Of a DNA stretch of 64,000 nt, positions 9,822 through 19,334 are shown in pieces. The stretch lies in NCBI RefSeq assembly GCF_052145335.1, contig NZ_JBKQOU010000018.1, positions 1-64,000 on the forward strand, given 5' to 3'. The DNA is from Rhodoblastus sp052145335 (GTDB lineage Bacteria; Pseudomonadota; Alphaproteobacteria; Rhizobiales; Beijerinckiaceae). How positions within the stretch are numbered: position 1 is the first letter of the stretch; every line of letters begins with the position of its first letter. The position numbers and the translations under genes are program-made. Below the pieces are notes generated by a model, which searched no databases, was not told where the DNA came from, and worked only from the letters and a program-made list of their open reading frames with translations.

Positions 9822-10406
9822 TTAGCGTTCGATCGTGCCGGTGCGGCGGATTTTCCGTTGCAAAAGCATGATGCCGTAAAGCAGGGCTTCCGCCGACGGC
9901 GGGCAGCCCGGCACATAGATGTCGACCGGCACGATGCGGTCGCAGCCGCGCACCACTGAATAGGAATAGTGGTAATAGCCGCCGCCATTGGCGCAGGAAC
10001 CCATGGAGATCACATAGCGCGGCTCCGGCATCTGGTCGTAGACCTTGCGCAAGGCGGGGGCCATCTTGTTGGTCAAGGTGCCGGCGACGATCATCACGTC
10101 GGACTGGCGAGGCGAGGCGCGCGGCGCGAAGCCGAAACGCTCGACGTCATAGCGCGGCATCGCCGCCTGCATCATTTCCACGGCGCAGCAGGCGAGACCG
10201 AAAGTCATCCACATCAGCGAGCCGGTGCGGGCCCAGTTGATCAGGTCGTCGGTGGCGGTGACGAGAAAACCCTTGTCGGCCAGCTCGTCGTTGATCGACA
10301 GGAAAGTCGGATCGTCGGCGCCGATCGGCTTGCCGGTACGCGGATCGAGGATGCCACGCGGCGCCGGAGCGATAAGGGTTTTGCTCGGTTCGGAGGTCAA
10401 TCCCAT
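9822..10406 (-). CDS. nuoB: NADH-quinone oxidoreductase subunit B
   Basis: Holds cluster N2, the last iron-sulfur centre before quinone (194 aa). The tandem-cysteine motif GLACCAVEMM, the third cysteine in SMGSCANGGG and the fourth in VPGCPPSAEAL are all present. The start MGLTSEPSKTL overlaps the 3' end of nuoA by 10 bases, which favours it over the upstream in-frame start at 10427. Confidence 0.98.
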   Translation of the reverse strand: MGLTSEPSKTLIAPAPRGILDPRTGKPIGADDPTFLSINDELADKGFLVTATDDLINWARTGSLMWMTFGLACCAVEMMQAAMPRYDVERFGFAPRASPRQSDVMIVAGTLTNKMAPALRKVYDQMPEPRYVISMGSCANGGGYYHYSYSVVRGCDRIVPVDIYVPGCPPSAEALLYGIMLLQRKIRRTGTIER

Positions 10407-10762
10407 TCCAGGGCTCCCTTCTTCCATTCATAGATGAAGCCGACGGTGAGCACGCCCAGGAACACCATCATCGACCAGAAGCCGAACACCCCGATCTTGC
10501 GGAACGCCACCGCCCATGGGAACAGGAAGGCCACTTCCAGATCGAAGATAATGAACAGCAGCGAGACGAGATAGAAACGCACGTCGAATTTCATGCGCGC
10601 GTCGTCGAAAGCGTTGAAGCCGCATTCATAGGCCGAGAGCTTTTCGGCGTCCGGCGCCTTGAAGGCGATGAGGAAAGGCGCGACGAGCAGCGCCCCCGAA
10701 ATCACCGCGGAAAGAGCGATGAAGATCACCAGCGGCAGATAATCGTTCAGGAGGCCCGGCAT
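10397..10762 (-). CDS. nuoA: NADH-quinone oxidoreductase subunit A
   Basis: Small membrane subunit of complex I (121 aa) with three hydrophobic helices. The conserved segment YECGFNAFDDARMKFDVRFYL, which contains the loop cysteine at the quinone cavity, identifies it. It is the first gene of the nuo operon here, with 383 bases of non-coding DNA upstream in which the promoter must lie. It overlaps nuoB. Confidence 0.98.
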   Translation of the reverse strand: MPGLLNDYLPLVIFIALSAVISGALLVAPFLIAFKAPDAEKLSAYECGFNAFDDARMKFDVRFYLVSLLFIIFDLEVAFLFPWAVAFRKIGVFGFWSMMVFLGVLTVGFIYEWKKGALEWD

Positions 10763-11145
10763 GGCATTGTCCCGTGGTTTCCGGCGCGGCGCCCAATCGC
10801 GGATGAACCGCGGGCGGGGCGCTTCGCCGCCGAGCGATAGGCGTACAGCCTTGAAAAAGCCGCATCCCGCCGCTGGATGGTCTTGGTTCCGTATCGCAGC
10901 GCGGCGCCTCGCGCAAGTTCAAAGCGATGGCCCTGCCCCCGGCTTTAGCGCCCCTTTCGGGCCCGTGCGCGGGTTCCGCCGGCGTCTGCGCCTCCCCTCA
11001 GCCCGGAAAAGCTTGGTTTTCCTCGTCCCTCGCCCAATTTTCCCGCAAACGGCGGCGGCGCCCTTGATGCGAAAGTCGAAGGTCCAATTACCCCCGATTG
11101 CTCTGGGAAAAGCCGAATTGCCTGTGTCCCGGCCGGGGCCAAGGA
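10763..11145. other. Intergenic region upstream of nuoA
   Basis: 383 bases between nuoA and the carbonic anhydrase gene, both minus strand. It should contain the nuo promoter and the 3' end of the carbonic anhydrase transcript. I see no convincing -35/-10 pair, terminator or gene; short open frames here lack ribosome sites and family features. Confidence 0.5.
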
Positions 11146-11853
11146 TCAGCTCTCCGGCGCGACGCCCAGGGCCGAGCGATGACGTCCTGCCGAGACCTGA
11201 ATGAACTCGCCGCGCGCCTCGTCCAGCGCCAGAAGCTGCGCGTCGAGAATATCGAAAAACGCGCCGTGCAGCCGCAACTCCCCCGCCCGCTCAAGCGCCG
11301 CCAAACGCGGATTGGCGCGCAGATTGTCGAGGCTCTGCTTGACCGATTCGCGGGCCAACCGTTCGGCGTAATCCGCGCCCGATTGTTCCGGCGGGGCGCC
11401 AAGACGTTTGGCCGCCGGGGAGATCAGGCCGATCCAATGTCCCAGCGCATCGTCGGGCGGCGGCGACTGGTATTTTTCCGCGCCGCCCTCAACAAAGGCG
11501 CGGACGCCGCCGCAGTTGCCATGGCCCAGTACGACGATGCATCCGACCCGCAAGGCCGTCACGCCATATTCGATCGCCGCCCAGGCGCTGTGGTGCGCCA
11601 GATTCGCCGCGAAAGGCGGCACTATATTGGCGACATTGCGGATATCGAAAATTTCGCCCGGTGCGGCGCCGAAAATCTCTTCCGGCATGACGCGCGAATC
11701 GCAGCAGCCGATCACCAGCGTATGCGGATGCTGACCTTTTTCCGCCAGTTCGTGAAAGCTCGACCGTTCGCGGCGAAAGTCGCCGCCGAGAAATCTTTCA
11801 TAGCCCTGAACCAGCTGGGATGGAAAAATCTCTTCCCCGTTCGCTGCGTTCAT
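11146..11853 (-). CDS. Beta-class carbonic anhydrase
   Basis: Cytoplasmic zinc enzyme interconverting CO2 and bicarbonate (235 aa). The zinc-binding signature of the beta class is complete: GCCDSRV near residue 49, supplying a Cys and the catalytic Asp-Arg pair, and GHGNCGG near residue 113, supplying His and Cys. The start MNAANGEEIFPSQL has GAGG upstream; the longer reading to 11982 extends through basic, non-conserved sequence and is rejected. It stands alone between the nuo operon and tRNA-Asp. Confidence 0.95.
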   Translation of the reverse strand: MNAANGEEIFPSQLVQGYERFLGGDFRRERSSFHELAEKGQHPHTLVIGCCDSRVMPEEIFGAAPGEIFDIRNVANIVPPFAANLAHHSAWAAIEYGVTALRVGCIVVLGHGNCGGVRAFVEGGAEKYQSPPPDDALGHWIGLISPAAKRLGAPPEQSGADYAERLARESVKQSLDNLRANPRLAALERAGELRLHGAFFDILDAQLLALDEARGEFIQVSAGRHRSALGVAPES

Positions 11854-12025
11854 GCCCTGGCCTCGAAAGTCTGTCGCCGCAATGCAGTACCAGCGAGAAA
11901 ACCTGCCCAAGTCGGAAGGCCGGAGAATAAAGCGACGGCGTGACAAGGCGACGACGAAGCGCCACGTCTTGAGAAGCGCCACGTCTCGAGAAGCGCCATA
12001 TCTTTATTTGGATCTTTAAAGAAAA

Positions 12026-12102
<77 letters not shown>

Positions 12103-12137
12103 GCGACCGCGACGCATCGCATCGATCGGAGGCCTGC

Positions 12138-12166
12138 GAATTAAGACAGCGACGCCGTCAAGTCAA
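12138..12166 (-). promoter_or_regulatory. Candidate promoter of tRNA-Asp
   Basis: Reading the minus strand, TTGACT and TAATTC are separated by 17 bases and lie about 35-65 bases upstream of the mature tRNA 5' end, which is a good fit to a housekeeping promoter. The call rests on motif and position only. Confidence 0.45.
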
Positions 12167-12213
12167 GCGCTGTTATGTCGTTTTGACGAACAACAGCGTT
12201 TCCCCACAAGCAT

Positions 12214-12903
12214 TCAGAAAACCCGGCTCGCCAAATTCCAACGCGCCATTTCTCCGGCCGTGACCACATGGATCGACTGAGAGGAAATGTGTTCGGCGTA
12301 ACGAATCAATTCGCGGCTGACGCCCATGCGCGACGAATAATTCATCAGCATCCCTGCCATCGAGCCATTGTCGTAAACGCGCTCGGATTTCGAATCGCCC
12401 CAGAGATTGGTATGTTCCTGATTGGCGAACATGCGGTGGATGCCCAGCGCGCTGCCCGGCGGCGCCACCCTTTTGCGTCCGCCCATAAAGGCATAGACGC
12501 AGGCGGACAGGCAGGAGGCGGTCAGGAAGCGTCCCCGGCCGGACGAGGCGCCCAGCCGCGCCACTACTGTTGCAGCGCCAATGCGGCGGAAAATCTGACC
12601 TAATTCCATCGAGGCGACGACATAGCCACCCTGCGAATTGAGGAACACCACCGTGCGCAAATCGCGGTCGGAGGCGTTTTCACGCAGGAAATCGAGAAAC
12701 TCGTGCGGCGTGGAGTTGCCGATTTGACCTTCGGCCACGATCACATGCGGGCAATGCGACCGGCAGCCGGAGCCATCGGCCAGCGACGCCAGCCGGAACG
12801 ACATGCTTTGCGCGTTGGCGTGCGAAACGGCGGCCAGCAGGCCGAATGCGGCCAGAAACGGCATTATGGCGCGCCGAAATGCCCGGACCCTTGCCGTTAA
12901 CAT
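12214..12903 (-). CDS. Secreted ClpP/crotonase-fold protein of unknown function
   Basis: A 229-aa protein with a signal peptide (basic start, hydrophobic core ending near SHANAQS). The mature part resembles the ClpP-like periplasmic family: VVFLNSQGGYVVASMELG matches the oxyanion-loop region, CLSACVYAFMGG holds a candidate nucleophile Ser, and ALGIHRMF a candidate His. Two cysteine pairs (GCRSHC and SCLSAC) suggest disulfides. Start MLTARVRAF has GGAG 6 bases upstream. Peptidase activity is inferred, not shown. It lies alone between two tRNA genes. Confidence 0.85.
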   Translation of the reverse strand: MLTARVRAFRRAIMPFLAAFGLLAAVSHANAQSMSFRLASLADGSGCRSHCPHVIVAEGQIGNSTPHEFLDFLRENASDRDLRTVVFLNSQGGYVVASMELGQIFRRIGAATVVARLGASSGRGRFLTASCLSACVYAFMGGRKRVAPPGSALGIHRMFANQEHTNLWGDSKSERVYDNGSMAGMLMNYSSRMGVSRELIRYAEHISSQSIHVVTAGEMARWNLASRVF

Positions 12904-13033
12904 TCCCATCTCCACCCAGAGCCATTTTCGATCCTATCGATTGGACCGCGGCCCTGCTTCTCTGTTGTAACATGTTCGGCAACTCGGACCGTTCGCTTGA
13001 GCCGAAGGTCCGCGCCGCGAAATGCTTGTGAAT

Positions 13034-13109
13034 TGGTGGGCGGTGACGGTCTCGAACCGCCGACCCTCTCGGTGTAAACGAGATGCTCTACCAACTGAGC
13101 TAACCGCCC
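13034..13109 (-). tRNA. tRNA-Val (TAC)
   Basis: 76-base tRNA with encoded CCA. Acceptor GGGCGGT pairs with ACCGCCC, the D arm is GCTCAGTTGGTAGAGC, the anticodon stem TCTCG/CGAGA encloses TTTACAC, and the T arm is GGCGGTTCGAGACCGTC. Anticodon TAC reads Val. Confidence 0.97.
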
Positions 13110-13349
13110 GGCATTACCTGGCTTGGTTTCCAGGCTGGCGTCCGTGGAAGTCGGCGCAAAAGCTTCACGGCCGTTTTCCGGCTCATAATGCCCCGCATCG
13201 GCGCTGGCAAGGAAAGAGTCGCGCAATGACGTATTTTATGGCGGCAAAACACTTCCGACGGGCATGGAGCCGGCCGGAAATATTGGCAAGTTCTCGCAAG
13301 ACTCGCGGAGGCCCATGAACGGGCGACCGCGCCTTCGGCCGGAGAAGAC

Positions 13350-13628
13350 CTACTTGTTGACCGTCGCCTTGAGTTGGGCGCCGGGCTTGAAACGCACGCT
13401 TTTTGAGGCCGGAATGGTGATTTCCTCGCCGGTGGCCGGATTGCGGCCCTTGCCCGCGGCGCGGGTCTTGACGGAGAAAGTGCCGAATCCGACCAGGCGA
13501 ACTTCCTCGCCGCCCTTAAGAGCATGGGTAATCGCGCCGATCACGGCGTCCAGCGCGTCGCCGGCGGCGGCTTTGGAAGTTTCCGTCGCTTCCGCGACCG
13601 CGTCGATCAATTCGGCTTTATTGGTCAT
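13350..13628 (-). CDS. hup: DNA-binding protein HU
   Basis: Histone-like nucleoid protein (92 aa) that bends and compacts DNA as a dimer. The sequence starts MTNKAELIDAVAEATETSKAAA and contains the family signature VGFGTFSVKTRAAGKGRNPATG, including the beta-arm RNP/ATG tip with the intercalating proline. Its position just downstream of lon on the same strand is a common arrangement. The 418-base gap to lon suggests its own promoter. Confidence 0.97.
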   Translation of the reverse strand: MTNKAELIDAVAEATETSKAAAGDALDAVIGAITHALKGGEEVRLVGFGTFSVKTRAAGKGRNPATGEEITIPASKSVRFKPGAQLKATVNK

Positions 13629-14046
13629 TTGAATTCATCCCGTGTGTAAGGGCGCGCTCAAGGCGCCGCCGTGCTGCACAACCGAGGCGCGCCCCCGACG
13701 CCCCGGTCCCCTGAATGTTATCGTGTCCCGCGCGCGAGAAGCCCGCAATTAAGGCGGTGGCTCGAATCGCGCCGGCCCCGATCGCGCCACTTTCGGGCCG
13801 AATCCGCGACAAAGCAAGGGATACAACGCCTTTGCCAAGAAAAAACCCTTAACAACCGGCGCTTTCCCGGCGCTCGGCAGCCACTGGCGAGATAGCGCGT
13901 GCGAAACAGTCGCCCATTGAGCAAATTAGTGCGGCAAAGCGCTGCGTTCCAGCATCGGACATCGCCGCTGAACGATTGAACCCCGGAGGTTGGGACCACC
14001 GGGGTTCGGTTCAGATGCGAAGTTTAGACAGGCGGAGAACTGGCGA
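13629..14046. other. Intergenic region between lon and hup
   Basis: 418 bases with no convincing gene. The lon-proximal end has a strong hairpin (listed separately); the rest should hold the hup promoter. I found no clear -35/-10 pair. Confidence 0.5.
13978..14007 (-). terminator. Hairpin downstream of lon
   Basis: GAACCCCGG and CCGGGGTTC form a 9-bp stem that continues inward, past one mismatch, through GGT/ACC around a TGGG loop. It begins 40 bases past the lon stop. The T-tract is missing, so it is either a weak intrinsic terminator or a 3'-end stabiliser. Confidence 0.5.
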
Positions 14047-16473
14047 TCAGTGCGCAACCACTCCCACTGTCTCGTCATCGACTGAAGGCGGCTCGGCCTT
14101 GACCGCGCCCTCCTCCCAGGTGATCGCCTCCGGCATGCGCACGAGGGCGTGTTTCAGCACGTCCTCCATGCGCGCAACCGGCACGATCTCCAGGTTGTTC
14201 TTCACCGATTCGGGAATATCGACCAGATCCTTGGCGTTGTCTTCCGGGATCAGCACTTTCTTAAGCCCGCCGCGCAGAGCCGCGAGCAGCTTTTCCTTCA
14301 ACCCGCCGATCGGCAGGACCCGGCCGCGCAGGGTGATTTCGCCGGTCATGGCGATGTCGCGATGCACCGGAATGCCGGTGAATACCGAGACGATGGCGAC
14401 GGCCATGGCCACGCCCGCCGAAGGGCCGTCCTTGGGCGTCGCGCCTTCCGGCACGTGGACGTGGATGTCCCGCCGGTCGAACAGCGGCGGCTCGATGCCG
14501 AAATCCACCGCGCGCGAGCGCACATAAGAAGCCGCGGCGGAAATCGATTCCTTCATCACGTCGCGGAGGTTGCCTGTCACCGTCATGCGGCCCTTGCCGG
14601 GCATCATCACCCCTTCGATGGTCAGCAGTTCGCCGCCGACTTCCGTCCAGGCGAGACCGGTGACCACGCCGACCTGATCCTCCAGTTCCGCCTCGCCATA
14701 ACGATAGCGCGGCACGCCGAGATAGGTCTCGATATTGTCCTCGGTGACGACGACCTTTTCGAGTTTCGGCTTCGACAGCAGGATCTCCTTCACCGCCTTG
14801 CGGGCAAGATTGGCGATTTCGCGGTCGAGATTGCGCACCCCCGCCTCCCGGGTATAGCGGCGGACGATTTTGAGCAGAGCCGCGTCCTCGATCACCCATT
14901 CGCTGGGCGACAGGCCGTGCTTTTTCGTCGCCGCCGGAATCAGATGTTTCCGGGCGATGACCGCCTTTTCGTCTTCCGTATAGCCGGCGATGCGGATCAC
15001 CTCCATGCGGTCCATCAGCGGCGCCGGAATGTTCAGCGTATTGGCCGTGGTGACGAACATGACATTGGAGAGGTCGTAATCCACCTCGAGATAATGGTCG
15101 TTGAAGCTGTGGTTCTGCTCGGGATCGAGCACCTCCAGAAGCGCCGACGACGGATCGCCGCGGAAATCCATGCCCATCTTGTCGATTTCATCGAGCAGGA
15201 ACAGCGGATTCGAGGTTTTGGCCTTGCGCATCGACTGAATCACCTTGCCCGGCATGGAGCCGATATAGGTGCGCCGATGACCGCGAATCTCCGCCTCGTC
15301 GCGCACGCCTCCGAGCGACATGCGGACGAATTCGCGCCCAGTGGCCTTGGCGATCGACTTGCCGAGCGAGGTCTTGCCGACGCCCGGAGGGCCGACAAGG
15401 CACAGGATCGGGCCGGTCAGCTTGTTGGCGCGGCTCTGCACGGCGAGATATTCGACAATCCGCTCCTTGACCTTATCCAGGCCAAAATGTTCGGCGTCGA
15501 GCACTTCTTGCGCCGCATTGAGATCCTTCTTGATCTTGGAGCGCTTGTTCCACGGGATCGACACCAGCCAGTCGAGGTAATTGCGCACCACCGTCGCCTC
15601 GGCCGACATCGGCGACATCTGCCGGAGCTTCTTCAGCTCGGCGATGGCCTTGTCATGCGCCTCCTTCGACAGCTTGGTCGCCTTGATCTTGTCCTCGAGC
15701 TCCGACAAATCGTCCTTGCCGTCCTCGTCGCCCAACTCCTTCTGAATGGCCTTCATCTGCTCGTTCAGATAATATTCGCGCTGGGTCTTCTCCATCTGGC
15801 GCTTTACACGCGTGCGGATGCGCTTCTCGACCTGCAGGACCGAGATTTCGCTTTCCATCAGCGCCAGGCACTTTTCGAGCCTCTTGGCGACGGAAGTCAT
15901 TTCCAGCACCGACTGGCGGTCGGTGATCTTCACCGACAGATGCGAGGCTACGGTATCGGCCAGCTTGCCGGGATCGTCGATCTGCGCCACGGCGGAGACC
16001 ACTTCCGGCGATACCTTCTTGTTGAGCTTCACGTAACCTTCGAATTCCGAGGCGACCGACCGCGCCAGGGCTTCCGCCTCGACCGGATCGGGCAGTTCCT
16101 CCGGGGTAACCTCGGCCTCGGCCTCGTAATATTCATCGGTGCGGGTGTAGCGCGACACTTTTGCGCGCGCCATGCCTTCGACCAGAACTTTGACGGTTCC
16201 GTCGGGCAGTTTCAGCAATTGCAGCACGCTCGCCAACACGCCGGCGGAAAAAACCGCCTCGGGCTTGGGATCGTCCTCCGCCGCATTCATCTGGGTGGCG
16301 AGCAGGATAAATTTGTCCGCCTTCATCACCTCTTCCAGCGCGCGAATGCTCTTTTCGCGGCCGACGAACAGCGGCACGATCATGTGCGGAAAAACGACAA
16401 TATCGCGGAGCGGCAGAACCGGGTAGCTGTCGGTCACGCCAGGCGCAGGCAGTTCACGCTTCGGGCTGGTCAT
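14047..16473 (-). CDS. lon: ATP-dependent protease Lon
   Basis: Cytoplasmic AAA+ serine protease (808 aa) that degrades damaged and regulatory proteins. Order of domains: N-terminal substrate-binding LON domain (YPVLPLRDIVVFPHMIVPLFVGR), coiled-coil around residues 230-300, ATPase with Walker A GPPGVGKTSLGK near 360 and Walker B FLLDEIDKM, then the protease domain with the Ser in PKDGPSAGVA near 685 and the paired Lys about 43 residues later. The C-terminal tail is acidic. Neighbouring genes clpX, clpP and tig share the direction but have their own long leaders. Confidence 0.98.
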   Translation of the reverse strand: MTSPKRELPAPGVTDSYPVLPLRDIVVFPHMIVPLFVGREKSIRALEEVMKADKFILLATQMNAAEDDPKPEAVFSAGVLASVLQLLKLPDGTVKVLVEGMARAKVSRYTRTDEYYEAEAEVTPEELPDPVEAEALARSVASEFEGYVKLNKKVSPEVVSAVAQIDDPGKLADTVASHLSVKITDRQSVLEMTSVAKRLEKCLALMESEISVLQVEKRIRTRVKRQMEKTQREYYLNEQMKAIQKELGDEDGKDDLSELEDKIKATKLSKEAHDKAIAELKKLRQMSPMSAEATVVRNYLDWLVSIPWNKRSKIKKDLNAAQEVLDAEHFGLDKVKERIVEYLAVQSRANKLTGPILCLVGPPGVGKTSLGKSIAKATGREFVRMSLGGVRDEAEIRGHRRTYIGSMPGKVIQSMRKAKTSNPLFLLDEIDKMGMDFRGDPSSALLEVLDPEQNHSFNDHYLEVDYDLSNVMFVTTANTLNIPAPLMDRMEVIRIAGYTEDEKAVIARKHLIPAATKKHGLSPSEWVIEDAALLKIVRRYTREAGVRNLDREIANLARKAVKEILLSKPKLEKVVVTEDNIETYLGVPRYRYGEAELEDQVGVVTGLAWTEVGGELLTIEGVMMPGKGRMTVTGNLRDVMKESISAAASYVRSRAVDFGIEPPLFDRRDIHVHVPEGATPKDGPSAGVAMAVAIVSVFTGIPVHRDIAMTGEITLRGRVLPIGGLKEKLLAALRGGLKKVLIPEDNAKDLVDIPESVKNNLEIVPVARMEDVLKHALVRMPEAITWEEGAVKAEPPSVDDETVGVVAH

Positions 16474-16502
16474 CTAAGGGTCCTATCTGTCACGGCGGGT
16501 CT

Positions 16503-16524
16503 GAAATTCCGGCTTTGGAATTTC
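16503..16524 (-). promoter_or_regulatory. Inverted repeat in the lon leader
   Basis: GAAATTCC and GGAATTTC form a perfect 8-bp dyad with a 6-base spacer, 30-51 bases upstream of the lon ATG. It is more AT-rich than its surroundings. It could be an operator or a leader hairpin; no known factor is assigned. Confidence 0.4.
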
Positions 16525-16818
16525 CGATCCGCCCATGCTGCGAAAGCCTTCCGGCCCAATTCTGGGATCATGCCCGGCGCCGGACGCCTCCGCCACATGC
16601 GCCGCTCGACCTCTCATGAGCATCGGCGGCGTGGGGGCTACGTCAACAGGCAGATGGGGCGATCCGTCGCGCGTTTCAAGTTTCCCAAGACAAAAGCGCG
16701 ACATTTAACCTGAGACCTTGCGGGGAGATTCCCCCCAGCACCTTGTCTGCAAGACCTTGCGCGGATATCCCCCAAGATCTTACGGGAATTGCCTCCACCG
16801 TTTCCGCGGACACGAAAA

Positions 16819-16839
16819 GGGCGGCGGGAGCCGCCGCCC
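16819..16839 (-). terminator. Intrinsic terminator of clpX
   Basis: GGGCGGCGG and CCGCCGCCC make a perfect 9-bp stem with a 3-base loop, 16 bases past the clpX stop. On the minus strand it is followed by TTTTCGTG, a short T-tract. Confidence 0.7.
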
Positions 16840-16854
16840 ATAGAACAGGCCCGA

Positions 16855-18120
<1,266 letters not shown>

Positions 18121-18350
18121 AAGCTTCTCCTTGCGGTCGATTCGGGCCTATTCCGACCGCTCTTTTCTTGTGTCGATCGGCTCCGCCGCCGACTGGGTTC
18201 CGCCTCCGGTCCGGCGAATTGGCGCGCCTTCGCGCCCCGGTTCTCCATCACGTCGAAAGGCCTAATTTAAGCCCCCCGACGCCAATGGCAAGCTTCACAA
18301 TCCCCGGCGCGCCTCATGCAAAACAGGCGCCGGGAACCCCTTCTTTTCAA

Positions 18351-18983
18351 TCACTTTTTTTCTTCGCCCGAATCGGGGCGCTTGTTCAGCACTTCATCGA
18401 TCAGGCCAAAATCCTTGGCCTCGTCCGCCGACATGAAATGGTCGCGATCGAGGGTGCGTTCGATGGTGTCGTAGTCGCGGCCGGTGTGGCGAACGTAGAC
18501 GTCGTTCAGCCTTCTCTTGATCTTCATGATGTCCTCGGCGTGGCGCAGGATGTCCGAAGCCTGGCCCTGGAAGCCGCCTGAAGGCTGGTGCACCATGACG
18601 CGGGCGTTGGGCAGGGCGAATCGCATGCCGGCCTCGCCGCCGCACAGCAGCAGCGAGCCCATCGACGCCGCCTGGCCGACGCAAAGCGTCGAGATCTTGG
18701 GCTTGATGAATTGCATGGTGTCGTAGATCGCCATGCCGGACGTCACCACGCCGCCGGGCGAGTTGATGTACATGGAGATTTCTTTTTTCGGGTTTTCGGC
18801 TTCGAGAAACAGTAATTGCGCGATGATCACCGAGGCCATGCCGTCCTCGACCGGACCGGTCAGGAAGATGATGCGCTCACGCAACAGGCGCGAATAAATA
18901 TCGAAGCCGCGTTCGCCGCGCGGCGTGTTCTCGACGACCTGCGGGATGAGATATTGGCTGTAGACGTCAATCGGATCGCGCAT
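18351..18983 (-). CDS. clpP: ATP-dependent Clp protease proteolytic subunit
   Basis: Self-compartmentalising serine peptidase (210 aa), partner of ClpX. The catalytic Ser lies in GQAASMGSLLL near residue 107, His in VMVHQPSGG near 132, and the Asp follows in the LDRDHFMS region. The N-terminal axial loops and hydrophobic-patch residues look normal. It lies between tig and clpX in the classical order. A 351-base leader separates it from tig, and the tig terminator lies in that leader, so clpP is likely transcribed on its own. Confidence 0.98.
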   Translation of the reverse strand: MRDPIDVYSQYLIPQVVENTPRGERGFDIYSRLLRERIIFLTGPVEDGMASVIIAQLLFLEAENPKKEISMYINSPGGVVTSGMAIYDTMQFIKPKISTLCVGQAASMGSLLLCGGEAGMRFALPNARVMVHQPSGGFQGQASDILRHAEDIMKIKRRLNDVYVRHTGRDYDTIERTLDRDHFMSADEAKDFGLIDEVLNKRPDSGEEKK

Positions 18984-19334
18984 TTATGGATTCCTTAGAT
19001 CATTTTTGCGGCGGCCGGGCCGCCGTCCGGGATTTTTTCGTTCGCGGCCGGGGCCGCCGCTTGGCCTCATCCCAACATAATGCACTGGCGTCCGGAGACA
19101 ATGGCTGCGCCGTTCGGACTTTCGAACCGGATGCAAGATCGAGGCCGAGCCTTGTTTTCCGCGCCCGAATCGCCGCTTTCCGCTGTGCAATCGTGACAAG
19201 TAGCCCGGCGGCGATGAAAATTGTCTAAAGTCGCGCCAGCGTTTTCCACCGGAATCGTGCGCCGCGGCAACTGGAAAAAACAGAGGAGCGCCCGCTGGCG
19301 CGGACGCTCCTCGATTCAATCGCTGAAAGTCGAA
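18984..19334. other. Intergenic region between tig and clpP
   Basis: 351 bases without a supported gene. It contains the tig terminator (19283-19312) and must hold the clpP promoter. I did not find a convincing sigma-32 or housekeeping promoter by eye. Confidence 0.5.
19283..19312 (-). terminator. Intrinsic terminator of tig
   Basis: GAGGAGCG and CGCTCCTC form a perfect 8-bp stem 23 bases past the tig stop. On the minus strand it is followed by TGTTTTTTCC, giving the T-run expected of a Rho-independent terminator. Confidence 0.8.

Larger units (their letters stand above)
16474..16854. other. Leader and promoter region of lon, 3' end of clpX
   Basis: 381 bases without a gene. It holds the clpX terminator (16819-16839) at one end and the lon leader with an inverted repeat (16503-16524) at the other. 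A heat-shock promoter might be expected here, but I could not identify one with confidence. Confidence 0.5.
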
